This document shows positions 54,127 through 62,700 of a stretch of DNA of 64,000 nt, in pieces. The stretch is from Altimarinus sp041659565. Its GTDB lineage: Bacteria > Patescibacteriota > Gracilibacteria > BD1-5 > UBA6164. The notes below the pieces were generated by a model that did not search any database, was not told where the DNA came from, and saw only the letters and a list, made by a program, of their open reading frames with translations. The stretch covers positions 1 to 64,000 of the forward strand of contig JBAZXZ010000004.1 in the NCBI GenBank assembly GCA_041659565.1, given 5' to 3'. The number at the start of each line of letters is the position of its first letter. Within the stretch, counting starts at the first letter, position 1. A program made the position numbers and the translations under genes.

Positions 54127-54200
54127 TGGTATCCCCGACAAGGATCGAACTTGTGTCTATCCCTTAGGAGGGGATTGTTCTTCCACTGAACTACGAGGAC
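54127..54200 (-). tRNA. tRNA-Gly (TCC anticodon)
   Basis: Minus strand: acceptor GTCCTCG/CGGGGAT, anticodon loop CTCCTAA with TCC, T arm ACAAG-TTCGATC-CTTGT, CCA encoded. It reads GGA/GGG. It is not the UCA-anticodon tRNA needed for TGA, which must lie elsewhere. Confidence 0.93.
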
Positions 54201-54234
54201 ATAAATAAATAGAAAATCAAAAAATAATTTCTAT

Positions 54235-54804
54235 TTATACATTCACAAACCAAATTACAATTCCAATAACAATAAGAATAAGTATAAAGACTATAAGTAT
54301 ATTATTTGTTCACTTTTCATACCTTAAATCTTTTAGAAGTTTATATTTATCATGTTTTAAATCAGTTACTTCTTTTGATAAAAAATCTTTTCATTCTTCA
54401 AGTAGAAATTGTGATTTTTTAAATTCTATTAAAGAAATAGAATTCTTTGCTATTTCTTCAGCTCTTCATAGTCTTACTGATAAATCTTGTATTATAGAAT
54501 CTTTTTTATTTAGTTCATTTTTTAAATCTGTATAAATATTATCTAAAACACTCAAAGATTTTTCTTTTGTTACAACATTTTCTACAAAATCATTTTCTAC
54601 ATTTTTCTTTTCTTTCTTTGTAGGTATTATGACTTCTTGGTTGTTTTCTCAAGTATTTCTCAATTTATTTATATCATCTTCATTTACATATACAGTTTTT
54701 CAGTCTTTTTTAATTCTTATTTTTCCAGATTTAATATATCTATCAATACTTCTTGTAGACATATTTAGTAATTCAGATGCTTCTTTCCTTGTTAATTTAT
54801 ACAT
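54235..54804 (-). CDS. HTH DNA-binding protein with coiled coil and C-terminal membrane anchor, 189 aa
   Basis: N-terminus YKLTRKEASELLNMSTRSIDRYIKSGKIRIKKDGKTVYV is a MerR/excisionase-type helix-turn-helix. A long Lys/Glu coiled coil follows, and the protein ends in a hydrophobic tail (ILIVFILILIVIGIVIWFV) typical of tail-anchored proteins. A membrane-tethered DNA-binding protein of this design is unusual; it may link DNA to the membrane. Upstream of tRNA-Gly on the same strand. Confidence 0.75.
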
Positions 54805-54849
54805 TTTAAATTAATTATATTATAAATCTATAAAAAAATATTATAAAAA

Positions 54850-55779
54850 TTATTTATTAAAGTATTCTGTCAATTCAGGAACTACTTGTTTTTTCCTAGA
54901 TAATCTATTTTTTAAATCAGCTAGATTATCTATAACTTTTGTATTAAAAATATTTTCAACTATTTTACTATCATCTCAATCAAGTACTATTGTAGTATTT
55001 TTTTCTCAAAAAATATCAACCACACTAAGCATTATAAAACTTAGCCCAGAGTTTTGTTTTATAGATTTTAATCATTTAAGTATTTCTTTTTTTCTTCAAA
55101 GTGCATAACTTGGATTTACAGTTTCCAAAGTTCATACTCAAAGCATTTTTCAGGCAACTTCGAATTCTTTGTAATCATATTTTATAAGACTTTCAATATC
55201 CAGGTCTCATAAGTCAGATTTAGCCTCAAACAAAGGGCTCATAAATTTTTTAAAATCATTTATTTGTGTTATATTTTTTAATTCTTCAGCGATTATTGTA
55301 TCTTCTTTTGTTGTTGTTGCTGATCTAAAAAGTAAGCTATCTGATAGGATTGCAGCCAACATCAAAGTTCAAATTTCTTTTGATATAGGTAGTCAATTTT
55401 CTTTGTACATTTTGTATAATACACTAGCAGTAGAGCAAAGTCTTTCAGCTCTAATAAATAAAGGAGAGTTTGTATTTACTGAAAATTTGTGATGATCTAT
55501 TATATATTCAATTTCAAGCATATCTATATTATCAATTGTTTGTGCTTTTTCATTGTGATCTACAATTGCAATTTTTGTTCAAGAGGGTAGTGTAGAGATG
55601 CTTTCAGGAACTTCTATATTTAACATATTCAATAAATAAGCAGTTTCATTATTTAGATTTCATAGTTTATAAACTTTTGGATTATATCATTTATTTTTTA
55701 GATATTGAGCAAAAATTAAAGATGAACAGATACTGTCAGTATCAGGAGCTTTATGTCAAAAAATTGCTATGTCTATCAT
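54850..55779 (-). CDS. ppaC: Manganese-dependent inorganic pyrophosphatase
   Basis: A 309-aa DHH phosphoesterase: IDIAIFGHKAPDTDSICSSLIFAQYL (H-x-x-x-D-x-D metal site), IAIVDHNEKAQTID, YIIDHHKFS (the DHH motif), LMLAAILSDSLLFRS, and C-terminal DHHA2 with LGRKKEILKGLKSIKQ. This matches family II pyrophosphatases. It drives biosynthetic reactions by removing pyrophosphate. Glycines mainly TGA. Confidence 0.92.
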
Positions 55780-55804
55780 AATATAAGAGTTTAAAAATTA
55801 TTTT

Positions 55805-57178
55805 TTACAGATTATATTTCAATTTATCTAAATTCAAAGTTTTATTTGCAATAATTACTTTTGGGCTTATTTCATCATCACTTCATCATTCATAGAAGAA
55901 GCTATCATCAAATTCTTGAGTTGTAGATAGTTTTTTTATTTCTCTTTCGATTTTTTGTATTGCTCAAATTTTTTCAAGTACATCATAAACTCTCATTACT
56001 GCCTCAGGATTTAAGAAATCAGTCATTCTTACTATTTGTTCAATTCTTTTCCCAGTTATATTGAAAGTTAAATCTGATTCATGAGATAATTTATATTTAC
56101 TTGAATCTTCTTGATCTTTTAAATCATAAAGAGTTATTATTTTTGATTTTTCATTTGTTATTTCAGAGTTATCAGTTTCTGTTTCTAAGTTTTTTGAATA
56201 ATTATCAATTAAATAATCTTTTAATTCCTCTAATCAATAAAAACTGGCAGAACTAATTACAAAAATCTTCTTTTTTTTGTATTTCTTTTTAAATTCGTTA
56301 TGCATATAATCAAGCATTTCTTTGTCTAGTAAATCAGCTTTTGATAAGATTATTATTTCTTCTTTATTTGTTAAAGTTTCTGAAAAATAATTTAATTCTT
56401 TTCTTATATCTTCATAATCTGTAAATGCCTGATCTAATCTGTACAAATCAACTAAATGTAAAAGTACTCAAGTTCTTTCTATATGTTTTAAAAATTCTAT
56501 TCATAATCATTTTCCTTCTGAAGCTCATGGAATAAGTCCAGGAACATCTTCCAATACCAAAGATTTTCACTTATATTCCATAACTCATAAGTTTGGAATC
56601 AAAGTAGTAAAAGGATAATCTCATACTTTTGCTTTTACATCAGTAAGAGTATTAATTAAACTTGATTTTCATGCACTTGGAACTCATATAATTCATATAT
56701 CAGCAACAAGTTTTAATTCTAGATTTAAATCTAGTTCTTCTCATATATCTCAAAGTTCAGCAAAGCTAGGGGCTTGTCTAGTAGAAGATACAAAATGAGA
56801 ATTTCAAAATCATCATCTTCATCCAGAAACTACAAGCAATTTTTGATTTTTTTCACTCAAATCATAAATAATTTTTCATGTATTTAAATCTTTAACTATT
56901 GTTCAAATAGGAACATCTAAAACTAAGTCTTCTCAAGATAATCAGTGCATATTTTGAGTTCATCATTTTTGTCATTCTGGAGCATTGAAGATTTTTTTAT
57001 GTCTAAAAGATGATAGAGTATTTAAATTATCATTAGTTTGCAAATAGATATTACCTCAATTTCAACCATCTCATCACCGAGGTCATCCTTTTGGTATACA
57101 CTTTTCTCTTCTCCAAGAAACAATTCAGTTTCATCATTTTCAAGCGATTACTTTGATTTTTACTTCATCTATGAACAT
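55805..57178 (-). CDS. obg: GTPase Obg/CgtA
   Basis: A 457-aa Obg: Gly-rich N-terminal fold FIDEVKIKVIAGKGGNGIVSWRREK...GGDGGNGGNIYLQ with mostly TGA glycines, then the G domain: ADIGIIGVPSAGKSSLINTLTDVKAKVGDYPFTTLIPN (G1/G2), LVLEDVPGLIPGASEGKGLGIEFLKHIERT (G3), ILSKADLLD (G4) and VISSASF (G5), with a C-terminal OCT domain. It acts in ribosome assembly and stress control. Gene ends 25 bases before ppaC, same strand. Confidence 0.95.
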
Positions 57179-57317
57179 AGGATAATTAATGATTAATAAT
57201 TAGTACTCTAAAGATCTTTAAAATTTTAACTAAATATGTTAATTTTCAAAATATAAAAATAAAAAAGTCCAGTTTGCACTGTCCTTAATTGTTAATTATT
57301 CATTGTACATTGTTTTA

Positions 57318-57394
57318 TGGTGTCAGTAGGTGGAGTTGAACCGCCGACCTCGGGGATATGAATCCCGCGCTCTAACCAACTGAGCTATACTGAC
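57318..57394 (-). tRNA. tRNA-Met or tRNA-Ile (CAT anticodon)
   Basis: Minus strand: acceptor GTCAGTA/TACTGAC, D arm GCTCAGTTGGTTAGAGC, anticodon loop TTCATAT with CAT, CCA encoded. The anticodon stem has an A-C mismatch next to the loop, and the T stem has one C-A mismatch. Without the identity of modifying enzymes, elongator Met and lysidine-type Ile cannot be separated; the initiator is the next gene. Confidence 0.85.
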
Positions 57395-57418
57395 AAGGTA
57401 TCAGTTTTTATATTTTTT

Positions 57419-57493
57419 TGGTTGCGGAGGTTCGAATCGAACGAACGACCTCAAGGTTATGAGCCTTGCGAGATACCACTTCTCTACTCCGCG
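57419..57493 (-). tRNA. Initiator tRNA-fMet (CAT)
   Basis: Minus strand: 5' CGCGGAG with a C1-A72 mismatch against CTCCGCA, anticodon stem CAAGG/CCTTG with loop CTCATAA, T arm GTTCG-TTCGATT-CGAAC, CCA encoded. The C1-A72 mismatch marks the initiator. Only two of the usual three G-C pairs are present at the bottom of the anticodon stem. Confidence 0.9.
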
Positions 57494-57565
57494 GTATATA
57501 GTATAAAAGCTAAAAGGTTAAAGTAATAATAGCTTTAGTCTTTTAGCTTTTATCTTTATGTTTTT

Positions 57566-57640
57566 TGGTACAGCTACGGGGAATCGAACCCCGGTTTACG
57601 GGATGAAAACCCGATGTCCTAACCACTAGACGATAGCTGC
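57566..57640 (-). tRNA. tRNA-Glu (TTC anticodon)
   Basis: Minus strand: acceptor GCAGCTA/TAGCTGT, anticodon stem TCGGG/CCCGT with loop TTTTCAT (anticodon TTC), T arm CGGGG-TTCGATT-CCCCG, CCA encoded. Confidence 0.93.
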
Positions 57641-57891
57641 ATAGATTATTACAACAATTATTGTAAAAGCTATTATATGGAAATATAAAATTAGTCAAAA
57701 AAAAATTACAAGAAAAATATAATTTAAAAAATTTTGTTTTTAAAATAAAAGAAAAATTTGAAAATAATAAAAAAGTATTTAAAATATGTAATTAGATTAT
57801 TAAATAATAAATGAAGTAAATAAGATATCAATTTTTGTAGATAAAGGTTGGTATAAAAACTAAATAATATTTATTTTTTAATTTTACAAAT

Positions 57892-58443
57892 ATGGGTAAT
57901 AAAGAAAAAGGTGCTATTGAATCTTTTATGGGAACTTGAGAAGGTTTTTCTGATAAATTTGTAGCAATTTTCTATAATGAATCTTTGGTTAAATCTATTG
58001 AAAATCTTGATTTTATGAAAAAACTTATGAATAGTTCTTTTATAAAAGCATTACAAGATTTTTGAAAGGGATGGTTTAAACAAGTTTTTATATTTCTTTG
58101 ATATCTAGCAATAATTTTTTGATTAATAAGTATTGTTTTATATATTTTAGATTTATTTGATTCATTTAGATATTTTAGATGAATGATATCAATTATATTA
58201 TCAATAAGTATGTCATTTTTAAGTGTAATAACTTGATTTTGAATGATTAAATTTAAAAAACGGTTTCCTTTTATGGCTTTGATTTCATATATAGGACAAA
58301 TTATTGTTTATGTAGTATTTAATCCTTATGGACATATGTACTATTCAAGAGGTTCATCAATAGGATATATTATATTTTCATTCTTATTTTTTATAATTTG
58401 ATATGCATTGATTTTAAAAAACAAAGATTTATTTAAAAATTAA
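57892..58443 (+). CDS. Membrane protein, 183 aa, about four helices
   Basis: ATG at 57892 to TAA at 58441-58443. A soluble N-terminal 60 residues (GFSDKFVAIFYNESLVKSIENL) precede hydrophobic segments near residues 65-88, 100-122, 128-142 and 155-175. No family recognised. TGA glycines within the membrane segments. It lies between the tRNA cluster and the structured RNA. Confidence 0.65.
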
Positions 58444-58484
58444 TTGAAAAATAAAATAAAAATATATAATAAATTTATAAAAAG

Positions 58485-58688
58485 CATTTGAGTCTGAAAT
58501 CAACAGACGAAGCTGGAAGAAGAAAATAAAAATATTTGTGAGTAGAACTTCCCGGGGTATAATCCTCGTTAATAAAATACAAATTAAGAAATAGCTTTAG
58601 GTGGTACCTTCCTTCTTCGCTTAAATAAAGCTTTCAAGGACCAAAAGCACATTATATAAGATTTATTCTTATTTTATGTGCTTTTTTA
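58485..58688 (+). ncRNA. Candidate structured RNA (6S-like layout)
   Basis: About 200 bases without an open frame, ending in a strong terminator (AAAAGCACAT...ATGTGCTTTTTT, 58643-58688). By eye: a small hairpin GTCTG-AAATCAA-CAGAC, a long-range closing stem ACGAAG..GGAAG with CTTCC..CTTCGC, a large central loop, an inner stem ATTTGT/ACAAAT, and an apical hairpin CGGGG-TATAAT-CCTCG. A stem, large central bubble and apical stem is the 6S RNA plan. An AGGTGGTACC stretch also recalls the T-box core, but other T-box parts are not evident. It may be cis-acting for the Nudix gene 14 bases after the terminator. Confidence 0.4.
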
Positions 58689-58701
58689 ATTTTTATATAT
58701 T

Positions 58702-59160
58702 ATGAGAAAGACAAATTTAGGAATAGTAGTAAAAAATTGAAAAATACTTCTTTGTATGAAAAAGAGGTGATTTGGAATGTGATTATGGAATAGTGCTTGA
58801 TGAAAACTTGATGAATGTGAGACTATGGAAGAGTGTATGATTAGGGAACTGAAAGAAGAAACAAATCTAGATACTAAAAAAGAATGAATTGAAATGGCTT
58901 GAATACTTTATTTTCATTTTCTGGATAATCCAGATTGGAATAATGAATGTCATATTTTTAGGATAAATGAGTTTACTTGAACTCCTATTGAAACTGAAGA
59001 AATGCTTCCAGAGTGGTATAATCTAGATCTGATTCCATATGACAAGATGTGGAAAGATGATATTATTTGGTTACCAAGGGTAATTGCTTGAGAGCAAATT
59101 GAGTATGAGCTTTATTTTGATAAAGAATGAAATGTTGCAGATTATAAAAAACTAAAATAA
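58702..59160 (+). CDS. MTH1-like Nudix hydrolase, 152 aa
   Basis: Nudix box GKLDECETMEECMIRELKEETNL in the context RGFGMGLWNSAGGK, as in MTH1/NUDT1-type 8-oxo-dGTP pyrophosphatases, and the matching C-terminal LPEWYNLDLIPYDKMWKDDIIWLP. It probably cleans oxidised purine nucleotides from the pool. It is a free-standing Nudix gene less than 2 kb from the Nudix insert in ileS; the two boxes are alike in type but not close copies. Confidence 0.88.
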
Positions 59161-59183
59161 TTTATTTTTTAAAAATTATACTC

Positions 59184-59399
59184 GTGAAAAAACAATATTT
59201 AGAGAAGCTAAAAAAAGTACTTGTTGATGATGATTTCTTAGGACTTGATGATGTACTGGAATTATCAGTAACTTGAATGCTTACTGAAGATGAAGTTAAT
59301 GAACTTGATGAAATACTTAATGAAGCTACTTTGTATGCGGAGTTTAAGGAGGGAGAGTATAAGGAGAGAGCTTTGGAGCTTATTGATTTGGTAGTTTAG
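59184..59399 (+). CDS. Small acidic helical protein, 71 aa
   Basis: Start GTG at 59184, stop TAG at 59397-59399, one TGA glycine. Alternating Leu/Glu/Asp pattern (VLVDDDFLGLDDVLELS, EDEVNELDEIL) predicts helices. No family. It lies 23 bases after the Nudix gene. Confidence 0.5.
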
Positions 59400-59418
59400 G
59401 TTTTTATTCTGTGCTATA

Positions 59419-59446
59419 TTGTCATTCCGGACTTGATCCGGAATCT
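59419..59446. repeat. Palindromic dispersed repeat
   Basis: TTGTCATTCCGGA-CTTGA-TCCGGAATCTC, same class as the ends of the GIY-YIG cassette. Confidence 0.8.
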
Positions 59447-59510
59447 CTAGCAAGGAAGAACTTTTAAGAATAATTGAATGACAAATAACTAATATAAAAA
59501 TTGTTCTACA

Positions 59511-59539
59511 TTGTCATTGCGAGGTACGAAGCAATCCAG
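59511..59539. repeat. Palindromic dispersed repeat
   Basis: TTGTCATTGCGAGG...GAAGCAATCCAG, a GC-richer imperfect palindrome of a type common as dispersed repeats. Confidence 0.7.
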
Positions 59540-59565
59540 AACTCTTTTTAGAACACAATTTAGTT

Positions 59566-59669
59566 TTACTTTTTGCATAAAAAGTAACAAAAATGCTTAA
59601 GGCGGCAAATCTTCGCAGATGATACTAGTATGCTTTGTGTGTCGTTTTACGGCGAAGTTGCCCCTTAAG
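59566..59669. repeat. Compound inverted repeat upstream of ileS
   Basis: First a palindrome TTACTTTTTGCATAAAAAGTAA (59566-59587), then imperfect arms CTTAAGGCGGCAAATCTTCG (59596-59615) and CGGCGAAGTTGCCCCTTAAG (59650-59669). GC is well above the surroundings. With the two repeats before it, it fills the 343-base gap 59400-59742, which holds no gene. Confidence 0.7.
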
Positions 59670-59742
59670 AATCCCGTTGATACACATCGTGAAAAGTTTT
59701 AAAATAATTAGAAAAAAATTACCCCTTAACTAACCACACCCC

Positions 59743-62700
59743 ATGTTCCCAAAAGTAAACCAAAAACAATCGTTTCCTAGATTGGAAGAAGAAGTGATGA
59801 AATATTGGAGAGAGAATGATACTTTTAAGAAATCTATTGAGACTAGAAAAGATAGCGAGGAATTTAATTTTTATGATGGTCCTCCGTTTGCTACGGGGAC
59901 TCCGCATTATGGACATATCTTGGCTGGTACTATTAAGGATGTAATTCCTAGATACCAAACTATGCTTGGAAAAAGAGTTGATAGAGTTTTTGGGTGGGAT
60001 TGTCATGGATTGCCGATTGAAAATATAGTTGAAAAAAAGATGTGAATAAGTTGAAAAGATGATATAGAAAACAAAATCTGAGTTTATGATTTCAATGAAA
60101 GTTGTAGGGCTAATGTATTTGGTTATGTAGATGAATGGAAAAAAACAGTTGAGAGAATGTGAAGATGGGTTGATATGGAGAATGATTATAAGACTATGGA
60201 TACAAATTTTATGGAATCTGTTTGGCGGGTATTTAAAAATATTTATGATAAATGATTAGTGTATGAAGGGCATAGAGTTGTGCCTTATTGTCCTCGTTGT
60301 ACGACTCCACTTTCAAATTTCGAAGTAAATCAAGGTTATAAAGATAAACAAAGTAAAACTGTAACTATTAAATTTAAGGTAAAAAATTGAAAACAAGAAG
60401 TTTGTTATAAAGATTCAACATGAATTGTTGTAAAAAATTCAAAAGGAGAAATACTATTATGAAAAAAGAAATCAAATTGACTTCTTAGTTTTCCTGGTTG
60501 AAAAACTGAAAATTGTGAAACTCCATTAAGTTGTATAAAAAGAGAATTGTTTGAAGAAACATGATTAGAATTAAAAAATGAGCAATTATTTTCTTGTAAT
60601 ACAAGTCTTAGTAATTGAGAAAATTGGAAAGAACATGTTTATGAAATGGTTTTAGAAGATGAATCTTTAGTAAAAAATCCAGAAAAAGATAAATTTGAAC
60701 ATTGGAAATTTTATGATATAAACGATGAAGTTTTAACTGAAAATAATTTTGAGGTTCATTCTTATAATGTATTTAAACAGTTGAAATGACAAAAGACAAC
60801 TCAAAAATATCATACAACATGAAATAAATATATCCTAGCTTGGACTACAACTCCTTGGACTTTGTATGCAAATTTAGGACTTGCAGTTTGAAAAGATATA
60901 GAATATGTAGAATTACTTGATAAAACAAACTGAGATACTTATGTTTTGGCTAAAGAAAAGGTAAAAGATTATTATAAATCGACAAAAGAGTCCGGACTTT
61001 TAAGTCCGGACTCAGATGAAACAGAAACCTATAAAATCATTAGAGAATATAAATGATCTTGTCTTCAATGAATCAAATACGAACCTATTTTTCCTGATTT
61101 TGATATTCAACTCAATGAGATGAATTCAGATTTATGAACAAGTATAAAGCTTGGTAAAAATTCTTGGTCAGTAGTATTGGGGCATCATGTAACAACTGAG
61201 ACTTGAACTTGAATAGTTCATATTGCTCCTGCTTATGGAGAGGATGATTTTATAATCTGAGAAAAAGAAAATCTATGATTTGTGGCACATATAGATAACA
61301 GTTGAAAAACTTATAATTTACTTGAAAATAATGGTAAATTTGTATTTGATTTCAATGAAATGGTTGTTCAGGAATTGAAAGATAAAAAGTTATCAATAAA
61401 TATTGGGACAATAGTACATTCATATCCTCATTGTTGGAGATGTGATACTCCACTTATTTATAGAGCAATTTCAGCTTGGTATGTAGCAGTTGAAAAGATA
61501 AGAGACAAAATGGTTGCAAATAACGAAAAGACAAATTGGACTCCCGATGCAATCAAGCATGGTAGATTTGGTAAATGGCTTGAACAAGCCCGTGATTGGA
61601 ATATTTCAAGAAATAGATATTGGGGATCAGCAATTCCAGTTTGGCAATCAGAAGACAAAAAAGAAGAAGTTTGTATCGGAAGTATAAATGATCTTTATGA
61701 AGCAAATAAAGAATATGGACAAATAACTAAAGTTATATTTGTGAGACATGGTAGAACTGATTACAATTGAGAAAAATTGATGGATTATCAAGGTAAGGCA
61801 AAATTGACTCTAGAGTGAAAAAAACAAGCAGAAAATATTAAAGAAAGGTTTAAAAATACTAAAATTGATGTAATTTATTCTTCTCCTTTAAGCAGATGTA
61901 TAGACACGATAAGTCCATTAGCTAGTGAATTATGATTAGATATAAAAACAAGACAAGATTTAACAGAAATGAATGTATGAACATATCAAGATAAAGAACT
62001 TGATTGGGAAAAATTATTTAAATTTAATGATGAAAAGATTGGTTCTGGAGAGTCAATAAAAGATGTGTACAATAGAATGACTGAATCTTTTAAAGAAATC
62101 ATAAAAGAAAATAAATGAAAAACTATTGTTATTTGTTCACACTGAGAGCCATTAGTTTTGATGAAAAAGTTTATAGCAGACTATGATTATGATAAAGATA
62201 GAGCAAAGTTTATGATAAGAAATAAATGAAATAAAAATTATCTTGAAACTTATGTTTACTCTGAAAGTCTACAAGAAGTTGATTTACATAAGCATTTTGT
62301 TGATGATATTTTAGTGGAAAATAAAAATAATAAATGAGCAAAAGCTAAAAAAGTACTTTGAATTCATTGATTTAAAAGACATCCAGAAACTCTTATTGAT
62401 TTTTTAAATCAAACTAAAATAAATCTTGAAAATGAATGAATAATTGTTGATACTCCAGTATTTGAGGAATGATCTATTATTGATTATAAAAATTGGGAGA
62501 AAAAATTAGATGAACTTAATTTAAATAATTATGATACAGTATTTACTCATTCAATGTGATGAAGAGTTATTTTAGAATATATATTGGAAAAGAAAATCAA
62601 AATTGATAGATTAGTTTTGGTTTCTTCTACAAAGTATTGAAGTGGAACAAAAGAAGTTTCTGAGTTTTTTGCTAAAATGAAACATGATGATTTAAGTAAA

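Noticed and set aside
58485..58640. Firm T-box riboswitch call
   Set aside because: Only the AGGTGGTACC core fits; no specifier loop or standard stem I could be identified, and the gene directly downstream is a Nudix hydrolase.
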